Made by a program: the position numbers and the translations under genes. Under the pieces are notes generated by a model. It was not told where the DNA came from, made no database searches, and was given only the letters and a program-made list of their open reading frames with translations. From the NCBI GenBank assembly GCA_947561395.2, contig OX387182.1, positions 41,843,949 through 41,907,948 of the forward strand: 64,000 nt of DNA. The letters are read 5' to 3'. Numbering within the stretch: the first letter of the stretch is position 1; the number at the start of each line of letters is the position of its first letter. Shown piece by piece: positions 36,049 to 49,727 of this stretch. Source of the stretch: Buxus sempervirens. Its lineage: Eukaryota; Streptophyta; Magnoliopsida; Buxales; Buxaceae.

Positions 36049-36885
36049 ATTGACCACCAATTTGAATTTCCTAGGGGTTATAAGATTCCTGAGTCGTCCG
36101 GTAATGACTTCCTCAGACTGAGACTATTCAGGAATTCATTAACTAGACAGGCCTTTACTTGGTACATTACATTACCAGCTAATTCTGTTACAAGTTGGGC
36201 AACAATGCAGGAAAAATTCCATTCCCAATTTTATCGAACGGAACCCGAAGTAACCATGGTTGATCTTGCTCAGTTAAGACAACAACTAGGGAAATCGGCC
36301 GATAAGTATATCACCCGATTTAAACGCATGAAGAACAAATGCAGAATTCTCTTACCTGAATCAGAATTTGCGAACTTAGCGTTAAACGAATTAGATTTTG
36401 AACTCGGGAAGAAATTTGAAGGCGAACAATCCGAGGACTCATTCGAGTTGTCTGCCAGAGCCACTAAGTATGAATGGATTTTACAGGAGGATGGCAAAAA
36501 GAAAGCCTCATCCTATGGGACCTATTATAAGGACCCGAATTTTGAGTATGGAGTCGTTGAAGTTATTGGAAAGCAACCAGTTACTTGTCCAATCCTTCTT
36601 CAAAAATCTAAAGATGCCGGAGAGACAAAAGAAATGAATACTTTTAGCCGAAATTATTCTTTTGATATAAATAAAATGGCCGAAATATTTGATTATCTTC
36701 TGAAACAGGGATATTTCCGGTTAACCAGAGACCACCGCTTTATTCCGGCCAACGTAGCGGCTGAAGGTAAATCATGTAAGTGGCATGGAATAAAAACCCA
36801 TGAAACTAACGAGTGTACTGTGCTGTGTAATGTGATACAGGAAAATATCGACAAAGGGGCTTTTGAAGCTTGCAGGCATGGATAA
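36049..36885 (+). pseudogene. Tat gag, central and C-terminal part
   Basis: Open from just after TAG 36046-36048 to TAA at 36883-36885 (278 codons). It shows the retrotransposon gag core (RQAFTWYITLPANSVTSW, then the region with LRQQLGKSADKYITRFK) and a Tat-type CKWHGIKTHETNEC zinc-knuckle-like segment near the end. Gag forms the capsid-like particle that packages element RNA. The part upstream is cut off by the solo LTR at 33710-36023; downstream (36886-37412, 40972-41606) are decayed linker sequences with frames such as 36863-37069 and 41047-41313. Confidence 0.85.
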
Positions 36886-37412
36886 GGAAAAGATGCAGGT
36901 GGACACACAATCATTCCCTAAGAACGTACCAGTAAATATGGCCACAATAGGCTTGCCGAAGCAAACCCCGGCCCTCAAAATTGATCTAAATGAACCTGCT
37001 TCAGGAAAGTCAGAATATATAGTACCACCGGTCCTGAGTCAGTTGAACTTGCGAACAAGGAATGACTAGAGGTATCCAGCCACTGAAGGCCGAACATGGC
37101 GTCATGATAGGCGTGGCGAGATTTGGGGCGAATGGTGGCATAAGCCTAGGCCAAGACCCAACCGAGGTGCATTCATAGGGGAAAGATATAAGAAAGCCGA
37201 GGCAGAAGGACGAGTATCAATGTCCTCTGGGTTTTCTTCCAACCAAGCTGCCATCATAAAATAGTCGGAGACGGTTGCAAAATCTTCCGAAAACTCTTCT
37301 TTTGATCAAAGTATAATACCCAAGAGCTTGGCAAAGATAGAAGTGTCACTAGACCTTATTTTTGGCAAATGTAGATGAAGATTGATAATCGATCCCCAAT
37401 GCACTCAACACG

Positions 37413-40400
37413 TGTGCGCACCCGATTTCGGTCGCACGACGAGGCGCACGCAAAACGATGCGTGCCTCGGGATTTGTTTGGAGTCGCCACTGCCTGATGG
37501 GGTGCAGGCAGACACCTGGGTGCCTAAGTTCTTCTACTAAGGCTTTTGGTCTGCGGCTTTGAGATTCTAAGTAGGGGCTCGGTTGCGGTCTGGGGAAGTC
37601 CGTAGACACCCCAGTCCACCCCGTCAAGTGACGGGTCCCATAAGTTTCCTTGGTTTGAGTCAATTTTGGTCTCTCACTCACCCGATTCCTATTCCAGCAT
37701 GCACACTTGTTTAAGTTTGGCGGGACCGCCAAAGTGGTGCGGGTCCCTTTACTTGGTTTTATCTTCTTTAATTTAGAATGATCTGGCTCTGGTGGGGTGG
37801 GCCTTGTTGGAAGGCCCACGGTATCCCTTGGTGGGCCAAGTGTGGCCCACATGTTCCTTGGTGGGCCGAGTGTGGCCCTTTGGACTTTGGTTCAAATGAA
37901 TTGATTTTACTTTAAGGTTTAAGTTGGATTATTTAAATGGATTTCATGCCAAAAGTGGGCCGGGATTGCTTTGTGGGCCCTTGAGTGGGCCCCACAGTTG
38001 TTTGCCAAGTGATTTTGATTATCTTGATTAATTATACCAAAGCGGGCCAGGCCTCGGGCTTGGGGCCCTTTACCTGGGCTTGGACTTGAAAGCCCAAGAC
38101 TTCCTAAGTTAGGGTTTTGAAACCCTACACTTGTTTGGTTTAATGGGCTTAGTGGGCCCGACAGGCCCTGCCCATGGTCTCGGCCACACCATGCCTAAGT
38201 CTAGATCAACATGCTTCAAAATTTGGCTTGGGCGGGCCTCCAATGATGTGGCCCACTCAAATGGATTGATTTTATCTTTATTTAACAAAAGGAGTTTGTC
38301 GGGCTTGGTGGGCCCCGTTGGAAGGCCCACTGGGAATCAATTTGGACCGGGTGTCCAAGGCCCATCTTGGGTCTCCGATTGACCCGAAAACCCTTCTGGT
38401 TCGCCCGTATTTGATCAAACACGCCAAAAAATCACACAACATCAGCAAAAATGGCAAAAAATGAATTCTGGCAGTGTAGCCGGCCTGAGATACCGGCATT
38501 CTTCGCCGGTTACAAACGGATCTCTGTTGATCCGACCTGAGTTGCAGGATCAACATACAGAATCCATTTTTTTGGATTTTTCCAATGGGGTTGGTTTCTT
38601 GGGTTCTTAGGGTGTCTCAGTAGTTGTGTGGGTCCCTGTGGGGGCCCACAATGGTCCAGATGAAGCCATTTGGCTTTTCTTTTGGGGTTTTCAAAATCAA
38701 AACAGCAAGGGGATGGGTGGGGGTTCCCTTTCTCCTCTCTCTTGCAAGGGACAGTACTTGAACAGGGATCAAGCATCCCTGTTTCGGTCTTTGGCTTTCG
38801 GAAAAATGAGCAAACATGCGTGCACATAGGAGGACATCAAACCAAGATAAAACACATGTTTCAAAGCATGGTTGGATTATACGAGAAAGTGGGCCACCTA
38901 AGAGCAAAAAAAATCTTGTTTTCATCGCATGCATACTTCACCCAAACAGTGACCTACTCATATCAACTAAGCATGCTTCTAGCAAATGAAAAATCCATGC
39001 AAGCACATAGGGATGCACAAGCAAAGGCGTTGGCTCCTCATGATCACAAAACAATGATAAAAAAAAATGATAGAAACCTACATGAGGACATGTGAAAATA
39101 GTTGCAAAATGAGGCAATTTTATAACCCTACAAATCATGGCACGTATGCTTGAAATTCTAAAGAACAATCAAGAGGGTATTATGCATTCACATGATAACG
39201 ACTAGGCATGCACAAGACAGCAACTAGACTATGTATGACCAAACATAAGACATAAACTCCAGCATGCATCTCATGATCTTTACCATGACAATATCAATCT
39301 AGATCATGCTCTTGTTCTAAGAGAAGACTCACATAAAGAAGGGAATAGAAGGGGGGGGGGTTACTTTAGGGATACATTAGATGGCACACATGAATGGAAC
39401 ATGCTCTACTCTTTGAAGAATATACCTCCATGACGAAAGCCAAAACAGTAGCCGAATGGTGGTTGCAAGGTCTCTCTAACCCACCAAACTACTCCCTAGC
39501 CTCTCTTTATTCTACCGGCATCTTACCTTTCTTGCCATGTGGGGCTGACCACCCATCAAATGAGCATGAGAAGGTGACAACAACAACATCAAGAGGACAT
39601 GCACATGGGGAACAAAATGGGAGAGGATGGCATGCTTGAAATGGTAAGAAACACATGGTGAAAACACATGCTCATATGGAGCTCATTTTCATATATCATG
39701 AACAAAAGGCCATAGGGAACATCACCTTGGGGTTTTTGAACCCTTGAGTGGAGTGGTAGCACCTCCTTTTGGCTGGAGCAGCACTTCAAGCTATTCTTCT
39801 CCTAGAACCAAGGAGCTTCAAGTATGTTTCTTGGGTTGAGAACCAAGGGTGAAGAGGGTAGGAGGCCTTGAGATCAATTTGGGTGAGTTTTGGGGTGAGT
39901 GGAGGTGACAAAATGGAGGTGCACAAGAGGGGGCAGCCATGGGAGAGCTTGGGAGAGATGGGAGAGAGTGAGAGAGGTGGGAGAGATCTCGCAAAAAAAA
40001 TCAATCGACCATGAGCAAGGGTGCTAGGGTTTCTTTTTATAATCCATGACCAAAAGGCAATTACTTTTCACTTTTATGACCAAAACCTTTCCCCTTTTCC
40101 ATCCATGCCCTTTTTTAAACATATGCAATGATGGTTTCAAGACTTAGCCTCCAAGTAAACTTGGAGGCCAAGTCTTGCTTGGACGAATTCTCCACATGGA
40201 GAATTCGTCCAACCACATATTTTTTTTATATATTTTTTATTTTCTTTTTTTCCTTATGTACCTTTATTATTATTATATTAAGATTTTTTGTTTCAAGTTT
40301 TGGATGCACATGCATCTTTTAATTTTTTTTCTTTTTCTTTTATTTTAAATACTTTAATTAGATTTTTAGCAAAAATATTATTTTTTAATTCAAAACTTTT

Positions 40401-40971
40401 CATTTTGCTACTATTTTTTCATTGTTTGCCACGTATACAAATTTTCAGAAACTTCAACTGCTCACAACTCACTCGTCTGATATCCGATTTTAGCAAACTT
40501 AGTGGCGTTGGAATCAGTACGAGATTCCCTATCTACTGAATTTCAGTTTAGCAGAAAATTCGAGTTTTTTAGCAGAAGTGCCGGGCCGCGTCCGGGAGCC
40601 GATTTTGCTCATATTTCCTTATCCGGGACTCCGATTCCAGCAAACTCAGTTGCGTTGGAATCGTGTCGAGATGCTCTTTCTGCTGGTATCAAATGGGGTA
40701 GCTGATCTGGGTTTTAGCAGAAACTCGATTTCTGCTTTTCTCAGATTTGACCAATCCATAACTTCTTCATTTGGACTCCGATTTGAGCAAACTCTGTTCC
40801 ATTAGAATCGTATCGGAATCCTATTTCCAATGGTGGGAAGCATGGCAACTGATTTGCACCAGATAAAAAGTCAACTTTTTGACTTTCTCAAGTTTGAATT
40901 TTTAAAGTTTGACTTTTCAATTAAAATTTCATTTTCTGCATTTTGGGAGATGCAAAAATGAGGTGCTTACA
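37413..40971 (+). mobile_element. solo LTR, family D (3559 bp)
   Basis: Starts TGTGCGCACCCGATTTCGG and ends GAGGTGCTTACA, with ACACG on both sides (37408-37412 and 40972-40976). Near the start it carries GAGTCGCCACTGCCTGATGG, shared with the D LTRs at 41607 and 45324; near the end are three D modules. Open frames inside (for example 37349-37852 minus, 38670-39095 plus) show no domain and are chance. It splits the gag-protease region of the Tat element. Confidence 0.94.
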
Positions 40972-42742
40972 ACACGGTTGGGGAAGATCCCTGAGTTCTG
41001 AAGGCCTGTCTCGAACATGGGGTGGGGGGGCAAGAGGTAGTTTCATTTGGCTTCTGAAAGACAAGTTTCAGCATGGTCGCCAACGAAGACGGCGTCCTTA
41101 AACAACGCATCCTCGGAGAGCGGCTATATGACCTATGAACAAGAAATGATGGTAAAAGGGGTCAAGCCTAGGATGGTGAAACCCCCTATTGTCCAAGAAG
41201 GTCATTGGAAAAAATTGACTCATCCTAAGTTTCCTTTTTATTCGCAGGAAAATGTCGCAACCATGACCCGAACACAAAAGCAACACTGGCAGCGGCAACA
41301 GGCCAAGGAGTAGCATCAGGAACCAAGCACCGGGTCCTTCTAGCCTTATTGGTACTCTAGTTTTGCCCCCAGGAAACGCACTCCAAAACAACAGAAGCTC
41401 AAGAAGAGCCCAGTACCTAGTTCCCCAGGTGCTTTGGACACTACGCCTTAGCTTGTCTCTAACACGGTGACCTCAAGAACCGAAAAGTCGGTCTCTGACA
41501 AGGACTTGACGGATAACTTCACTGGAGGAGAAGATGAACAATTACTGATCGATCAGATGCTAACTGAATATAGCAGGATGTCTACTCCCTCCATGATAGA
41601 AGTGACTATGCGCACGTCGGCCCGAGAGGGCGCATGGGAAGGCGAGGGAACAGGGGGATAAGGAGTCGCCAGTGCCTGATGGGCTGCAGGCAGACACCTA
41701 GATGCCCTAAGGATGCCTATTTTGGTCTGCGGCTTGAGATTCTGGTTAACGTCTAGATCATGGTCTGGGGAAGTTCGAAAACACCTCAGTTCGCCACGTC
41801 AGTCCCATAGGTTTCCCTGGTTCGAGTCAATCTTTGTTTAACTCACCCTTATTTCCTAAACCAGTATGCTCATTTATTAAGTCTGAGTGGGACCTTCAAA
41901 AGGTGTGGGTCCCTTTTATTTTGTTTGATTTTATCTTTCTTTGTCCAGGTGATGTTGGTCTGCTATGGGCCCTGTTGGAAGGCCCATGAGATGCCAAGTA
42001 GGGCTTAGGCTAAGCCCAATTCCGATTAGGGGTTATGTTGGATAACCTCGTTTATTGGATTCAGTTATTTGGTTTGGGGGTTAATTAAATGTACAAGATG
42101 ATTAGTGGGTTCAGATTTTTAAGACCCCTTGGAAATGGGGGTTTACTAGGCCTAACTGCAGAACATGTGCGGTTCCGGCCCAGGAAGCCTAAAAGGCAGC
42201 CTTCATGTGAGCTTTTGGAGTCTCTCCCCTTCCACTATTCCGAGGGTTATTGTGGGTCACTGTATTGACCCACAGTGGTTTGCTTCCTTCCAAATAAAAC
42301 AAAATATCATCTTTTCGGGAGGGGATTCCAAAGGGGAAGAAGAGAGAAGGCTTGGGGCCTTCTCCCTAACTTGAAACATCTTGTTTGGGCATAAGAATAG
42401 GGACCATGGATATCCCCCTTCTTGTGTCAAGAGGGGGGCTCCCTCCTTCTTCCTAAAGGGGAAGAGAAAGATGGCCTGAAAGGCCTAGACCCCAATATGT
42501 TTTTTTTTTGGAAAAAACCCACTATTGCTAGTGGCACTCCAACAGAGGGAGGAGGGTTGAGGTAGACCCTGACCTGTATATTAGATCAAAAAAATCAATT
42601 ACACCTAGATGGGGGGGACATAAAACCTTACCCCTTGAGAGACATCTAATTCCATTGAAGAAGTCAAGACTAAATTCTAATACTGTAAAGACCTGTTCTA
42701 TCATGAAAAAGAGCCATTTTGGCTTTTACAGGGAGAGAATTT

Positions 42743-43813
42743 TCAAAAAAAATAAGAATTGAAATTAAATCTATTACAACCTTCATTGGCAAGGGCATCA
42801 GCCATGAAGTTTGCTTCTCTGTACACATGCTGGATTTCTCTTTCATATTTTGCAATTCTTGAAAGTATTTCTTTCCACCAAAACTTACTCTTCCAGGGAA
42901 TCGAAGTGTGACTATTGAGAGCATCCGCAAGGACCTTAGAATCTGTCTCAATGACAAAATGCTGAAGCCCTTCATTATCAACCAGCTTGAGACCATCTCT
43001 AAGAGCTAGAACTTCAGCACTTGTGTTGGTTGAAAACCCATAATAAGCTGAGAAGTCCATAATGAAATCACCCTTATCATCTCTAAAAACACCTCCTCCT
43101 CCACTTAATCCTGGGTTACCTTTAGAAGCTCCATCGATATTTAGAATAATAGAGCTAGAGCGGTGTCGTTTCCATTTGATAAACTTAGGATGAGGATAAC
43201 AGATATGGGGATGATAAATGTGAAGAGAGTCTAGCACAATTTCGCTAAGATGAGAACAATGTACCTTAGGATTTGTGAGATAGGCAATATCTTGTAGCCT
43301 ATTAGAGATGCTGAAGATAATTTTTCTGGTGTTCATTGCTTCATCATCAAATCTATGGTTGCATCTTGAAACCCATATTTCCCATAATACAAATTGAGGC
43401 AGTGCAGAAAGCATTAAGCCGAGTTGATCCTTAACTTTGGAAAGACCAATCCAATAGGAAAATCTGCTGTAAGTGTCATGTAAGTGATGATGTTGAATGC
43501 CGAATTTGTGAGAAAAGTAGGTCCAGATCTTTTGGGCAATTTCCCCAAAAGAGAACAAATGATCAAGGCTTTCTTCTTTTGCATTCTTGCAGCAGCTACA
43601 TTTAGAGCAAAGATTGATTCCCAAACGTTTGATTCTCTCATCAGTTAGGATTGCACCTTTTAGCATTTTCCAAGTAAAAGTGCATATTTTCGATGGGATA
43701 TAGGCTTTCCAGTAATTGTTGATTCTTGAGGAAGGGGCAGATCGTCTAACATTTTGCCAAGCTGAACTAACAGAGAAAGTACCTTTAAAGTCAATAATAT
43801 CCTTCACCATCAA
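42743..43813 (-). pseudogene. LINE ORF2 C-terminal part: zf-RVT segment and RNase H
   Basis: 356 open codons. The first third carries the cysteine-rich zf-RVT segment (INLCSKCSCCKNAKEESLDH) that follows reverse transcriptase in plant LINEs. The last 140 residues are RNase H with LNIDGASKGNPG (Asp), TSAEVLALRDGL (Glu), VIETDSKVLADAL (Asp) and the closing ANFMADALANEG. RNase H removes the RNA strand during reverse transcription. It follows the reverse transcriptase frames without a real gap and ends in TAA. Confidence 0.9.
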
Positions 43814-43819
43814 AATACT

Positions 43820-44296
43820 TCACAAAATTTTTGAGACTCTAGGTTTCATTTCTGCATGTCTTAAAGAGTGGGTGCAACCATATTTCGATCTCATGAATTT
43901 CGCCCAAAGCCCATTATCATGCATGGCTCTCCATCCCATTTTTATATGTAAACTTTTCATCACATCCTTCATAGCCTTGATGCCAAGACCCCCTTCCTCT
44001 TTGGGAAGACAAATCTGATCCCAAGCAACCCAATGTCTTTTGCAACCGAAATCTGTTGTTTCTCCCCAAAAGAAATTGCTGAATATGGATTCAAGTCTTC
44101 TAATGACAGATTTAGGAACTGGGATGACAGAAAGAAAATAAATGGGGATACTTGATAAAACACTTTGAATCAAGGTTACTTTACCTCCATGAGACAAAAG
44201 TTTGGCTTTCCATCCACTTATTTTTTTTCTGAATCTTGTCCAGTAAGTCTTGGAAGAAGGATGCAAATACACAGCCTTGAAATAAAGGAACTCCAA
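43820..44296 (-). pseudogene. LINE ORF2: region after the reverse transcriptase core
   Basis: Continues ORF2 in a shifted frame (158 codons), with WTRFRKKISGWKAKLLSHGG, SIPIYFLSVIPVPKSV and FFWGETTDFGCKRHWVAWD, the conserved thumb-like stretch of plant LINE ORF2. The change of frame relative to 44340-44981 and 42743-43813 shows indel damage. Confidence 0.85.
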
Positions 44297-44339
44297 GGTA
44301 CTTAGTTGGGAGAGTGCCTTTGGAGAACCTGGTAACCTG

Positions 44340-45323
44340 CTAAATTAGAGTAACTCTTGAAGGAGGCATTTTTGAAGAGACAAAGAAACAACTCTTGTTA
44401 TAGTTGACCATCTGGCCAGATGACCTTTCATAGGATTGAAGAAATTTAATCAGGTGCATTAGGGAAGACTTAGACCCATTAGAGAAAATCAAAATGTCAT
44501 CTGCATATAAAAGATGAGAAACCGGAATAGAATTCCTGCCAGATAGATAACTTGCCATTTTACCAGAAGAAGACAGATGATGAATACCTCTACAAAGAAC
44601 TTCCTCCGCCAAAATGAAGAGAAGAGGGGAGAGAGGGTCACCTTGATGAAGACCTCTGGAAGACTGGAAAAAACCACATGGTTTTCCTTGAATCAGAATA
44701 CTGAACCAGCAATTGGAGAGACAACGATATATAAGGTTGCACCAAGAAGAAGAGAACCCAAATCTTTTACAGACTTCTAAAATAAAATTCCAATCCATCC
44801 GGTCAAAAGCTTTTGCCATATCCAGTTTTTTGATAAGATTACCTCCCACATTCTTTCTATGGAGATGTTGACAAAGTTCATGAGCAAGGCCAATATTATC
44901 TGAGATAACCCTGCCTTTAATAAAAGCACTTTGTTCTGGAGATATGATTCTTGGAAGAATAGAAGATAATCTTGTGGCCAAAATTTTTTACATAATTTTG
45001 TACGAGAAATTACATAAACTTATAGGTCTGAAGTCAGCAATGGATGTGGGCTGGTGCACTTTAGGAATGAGAGCTATGTGAGAAGCCGTGCAGGAAACAA
45101 GAAGAGTGGCTCCTTCAAAGAACTCTTTTACAGCATTAAAGACATCAAGTTTAACAATATCCCAGCAACTTTGGAAGAACCAACCTGTATAACCATCGGG
45201 GCCAGGGGCACTTTCAGGACACAGATCAAAGACAGCAGCAGATATTTCTTCAATGGAAGGGACTTTTTGCAACATATCATTATCTTCATTCTTCACCAAC
45301 GAAGGAATATGACAGAGACTATC
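44340..45323 (-). pseudogene. LINE ORF2 reverse transcriptase
   Basis: Two abutting frames. 44988-45323 carries SAPGPDGYTG and IADFRPISLCNFSYK; 44340-44981 carries AFIKGRVISDNI, KKLDMAKAFDRMDW with the first catalytic Asp, GLHQGDPLSPLLFILA, and SHLLYADDILIFSNG with the YADD catalytic pair. Catalytic residues are intact but the domain is broken by a frame change near 44985. Upstream it ends at the solo LTR inserted at 45324. Confidence 0.92.
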
Positions 45324-48300
45324 TGTGCGCGGTGCAATCGCACGGCGGGGCGCACGTGTCGTGTGCGTGCCTCCTAAAAGATTGAATACCGGAGTCGCCA
45401 CCGCCTGATGAGGTGCAGGCGGACACAAGATAACCTAACCGGGTCTATTTTGGTCTGCGGCTTGAGATTCTGGCTAAGTGCTCGGTTACGGTCTGGGGAA
45501 GTCTGAAGACACCCCGATCCGCCCCGTCGGTTCAGCGGGTCCCTTGGGTCACCCTAATTTTGAGTCAATTATATTCACCCTTGTCCTATTCCAACATATA
45601 TCAAATTAAGTCTGTTGGGACTTTCTTCAGGTGTAAGTCCTTTTACTTTCTTTTTTTTTTTATCTTTTTTAGTTATTTATGTGAAGTGGGTCGGGTATGG
45701 GCCCCGTTGCGGTTCCGGTCTGATCGCAGACCCAGTGTGGTTCAACCCGAAAATCAAATATTGCCGGAATCTTTGCCTGAATCACATTCATCGGTCTTCC
45801 AAGGGGATCCGTCAACTGTTGCTAGCTCAAAACACTTCTTTCAATGGCTCAAAACTCACTATTTAGGCTAAAAAACTCTTTTCATGGGCTTGTCAAATAG
45901 GAAAAGATTCTTACTTTTGAGCAATCTCTTTATTCTTAAAATAGAGACTCTAAGGGTCTCTATTTATCATGGATGCAGTATCTTTCCTTCCCTTCTTTGA
46001 GGAAGTGACATGAAGATTCACCATGCTACACCCTAATCAACCAATCCATTCAAGCATATCTTAAAAACAATATAAAAACACACACGACCATGATAATATG
46101 AAACATTTAAAATAGTAAATGCAACAAGTCAACTAAAGAATGAAAATATAATCTAAAAAAAATAAGTTAAGAATACTAAAAATAACTCCAAAAGTGTGTG
46201 CTAGTGAGTAAAGTAAAGATGAAATCCTCATTCACTCACATTTATTACATAGTCACTCCTTTTACTTATCTAAAAAAAACCCTTTGACATAGAACTAAAT
46301 ATGTACATAAAATTGAATCAAAAATATCAAGAGTGTGGTGTTCTAAAAAAACATGTGCTTGTGAATGTAAACACAAAATATTTCATACTAACATCTAAAG
46401 TAGACAAACAAAACAAAGCAAAAGTAGATTTTTGAATATGCTTTTAATGTGTCATTAGTACGTGTGTATTGTGTTCTTATCAAGGAAAGTAAGTAAAACG
46501 AAATGAAATCACATACATGTGCTCATGGTGTTTCTACTTCTTGTATACATGATCATGGAAGGAGAATATCAATTATATCAAAATAAATAAAAATAAAAGT
46601 AAAAATAAAATAAAAATAAATAAATAAGCAAATGAAGGGAATGGGGGAAAAAGAATGAAGGGTGCATCAGATCTTTAAGAGGACACTCTCCTCTCCAAAT
46701 AGAAAACAAATCCCTATACAAAAAGAAATATTCTCAAGATAATCAAGACTCTTCATTTTGTACAAAACCCCCTTCTTACTTCCTTACGTATGGAAGCCTC
46801 ATCTACTTACCAAGATGATCTCATTCACATGACAAGGGAAACAAAGTGAGGAGGCACAAATATCAATGAATAAACACCAACATACGTAAAAACAAAGCTT
46901 ACATATATCAAATTAATTTTTACACATGTTGAATAAAAGGGGGCTACAAAGCTTACATCAACTTTACCTTGGTATTACCTTCGTCGCTTGAAGTGGTCCC
47001 AAACAAAAGTTGATAGCAATTCTAGAGCATCTCCCAATTTCTGGTTGCTTCCCAAGAAAATTAAAGAGTCAAAGAGGGTTAAGATGGGTGCTTGAGGGAC
47101 AAGATGGGAACAAAAGAAAAAGCCTTAGAAAGTGACAAAAGAGACATTCAAGAGAAAAAATTGGACAAAAGGGACGAAAGGAACGGTCAAGAGAGGTGTC
47201 CCATATGCTGGTCCCCCATGTCTATTTATACTTAAAAAAATGAACTAAATAGCAAATATTTTCTAACTCATAACCAAAAATGAAACATGCAAAATGAGAC
47301 ATATGGCGACTCAATAATTGATCAAATGGACATTTGTCCATCTTATCCCCCCAACGCACATGGGTTTATCCCATGTGCATTTAACCATTGATTTTTATTA
47401 TTTTATTTATATTTTTATTTAATTCAATTGCTTATTTTTATTTTTATATTATTTTACTCTTTTGATTTTTTTTTTGTTTAAGGCACACGTGTATCTTCAA
47501 AAATTTTTTATTTATTTTTTATTTAATGAATAGATATTTATCATATAATGTTATTTTATTATTAGATTTTTATTTGATGTCCTTTTTTCAGCCTTTTTGC
47601 CACGTGTGCAGATTTTCTGAGATTTTGACTACTCATATCTTTGCCATCTAATATCTGATTTCAACAAAATTAGTTTCATTGGAATAAGCTCAAGATGCTC
47701 TATCCATTGAGCTAGAATTTAGCAGCAAACTTGGGTTTTTTAGCAGAAGTGCAAAGTCGCGTCCCGGAGCCAATTTTGCTCATATCTCTCTGTCCGGGAC
47801 TCCGATTCCAGCAAACTCAGTTGCGTTGGAATGGTGTCGTTGTGCTCTTTCTGCTGGTATGAAATTGAGCAGCTAATTAGGAGTTTAGCAGAAAGCCAAC
47901 TTCTGCTATTTCCAAGTTTGACCGGCCCATAACTTCCTTATCTGGACTCCGATTCTAACAAATTCAGTTGCGTTAGGATCGTATCGGAAATCTCTATCTG
48001 TCGGTATAAAATTGAATTGTTGATTCAGCTTTTAGCAAAAAGTCAAAACTGCCCTCGGGAACCGATTTTGCTCATAATTTCTTATCCGAGACCCTGATTC
48101 CAGCAAACTTGGTTGCGTTAGAATCATGTCAAAGTGCTCTCTCTGTTGGGGCCAGATTAGACAACTGATCTGGGTTTTAGCCGAAAGTTGATTTCTGCTA
48201 TTCCCAATTTTGACCAGCTCATAACTTCTTCATTTGGACTCCGATTTGGACAATCTTGGTACCGTTGGAACTGTATCGAAATCCTCTATCCAATGGTATG

Positions 48301-48421
48301 AAGTTTGGTGGTCAATTCATGCCAGATCAAAAAGTCAACTTTTTGACCCTTCTGGGTTTGACTTTTTCAATTAAGGTTCTCATTTTCGGCATTTTCAGTG
48401 CGCAAAAATAAGGTGTTGACA
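45324..48421 (+). mobile_element. solo LTR, family D (3098 bp), inside the LINE
   Basis: Starts TGTGCGCGGTGCAATCGC and ends AATAAGGTGTTGACA, with exact CTATC duplications (45319-45323 and 48422-48426). It shows the D-family start (GAGTCGCCACCGCCTGATG) and five copies of the 3' module. Nested three deep: Tat element, D LTR, LINE, this LTR. It is the youngest insertion of that stack. No coding sequence. Confidence 0.95.
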
Positions 48422-48426
48422 CTATC

Positions 48427-49646
48427 ATTAAAAGACAAATGGTGATCCTTGGTTAGCTGAGCTGCGAAGTAATCTATCACCTCCTCTATATTAGAAAGAG
48501 CATTTGGGCTACTAATATTAGAAAATTTTTGCCTCCTTGCTTTCAGAGATGCGTTAAAGAACTTAGAGTTTCTATCCCCTTCATGAAGCCATTTAATTCT
48601 ATATTGCTGCCGATAAAGTGTTTCCTATTGAGTAACCCGAGAAGATAGAGCAAGCTTAGTTTGCTGAAGATTCACAACCACTTGATCATTCCAGTCATTA
48701 GATAGAGTGACTTCCAAGTTTTGCACCTGAGTTGAAAGCTCCTCCACTTTTGTGTGGACATTACCAAACACCTCCTAGTTCCAAGATTTAAGAAAAATTT
48801 TCAGCAATTTCAATTTCCTCCCAAGAATAGTAAGAGCTGAACAGAAATTGGTTTGTTCCAACAATTGGAAACAGCATCGGTAAAATCTTTGTGGGACAGC
48901 CACATTTTCTAAAACTTAAAAGAGGTAAATCTAGGAGAGATTGCAGAACTATGAGATAGGAGAATTGGACAGTGGTCCGAGCATATTCTTGGCGAATGAG
49001 AAATCTGATTAGTATAACTAACTATTGCTTGGGAATTAGAAAGGAATCTATCAAGTCTTGCCCAAATACATCTTTGACCTTGCTGCTCATTACTCCATGT
49101 GAAGTTATTGCCAGAGAACCCCATATCACGAAGACCAGCCCTATGAATGAAATCTTGGAACTCAGTCATTGATCTATGATCATTAGATCTGCCCCTTGTT
49201 TTCTCCATAACTGAATCTATAGCATTAAAGTCTCCACCAATGAACCAAGGGACAGTGGTGGTAACAGATATGTCTAGAAGGTGAGCCCAAAGTGTTCTTC
49301 TTTCCATTATGTCACATTTAGCATAAATAAAGGTAATAAGAAAAGGCAAAAAATTTTGAGGTTGAGAAGAACTAACCATTGCAGTAACACTTTGATCAGT
49401 AGCTGAAATGACATCCAAAGAAATTGTCTCAGTCCACATAAGCCAAATTTTACCACCAACATGCTCGTTACTTTCATAATTGGCCATTTTTAACTTATGA
49501 GCAACTTTTCTACATTAACGAAATGGAATCATGGGTTCAAAGAGTGCAACGCATTGAATCTTGTGGGAATGTAAATGTTTTTTCAGCATACTTCTTGATT
49601 CCTTATTGGCTATTCCTCGAATATTCCACGCAAGAATGGGGATCAT
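48427..49646 (-). pseudogene. LINE ORF2 N-terminal part: AP endonuclease and linker
   Basis: ATG at 49646 begins MIPILAWNIRGI, the standard start of plant LINE ORF2 endonuclease. After an in-frame stop near 49516 the domain continues in 48909-49487 with VPWFIGGDFNAIDSV, NNFTWSNEQQGQRCIWARLDR and SDHCPILL, the conserved metal-binding and catalytic segments. This enzyme nicks the target DNA to prime reverse transcription. 48427-48908 is the degraded linker towards the reverse transcriptase, cut by the solo LTR. Confidence 0.88.
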
Positions 49647-49727
49647 GATAAAACTGAGGAAGAGTGATCAGCACTGGTTCGAACTTTGGACCTGGTTGTA
49701 ATTCTGGAGTCCTTGCCATTGTCCTGT

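Noticed and set aside
37349..39095. Open frames of 83-167 codons on both strands
   Set aside because: They fall in the GC-rich part of a family D solo LTR; frames do not persist in the other D copies.
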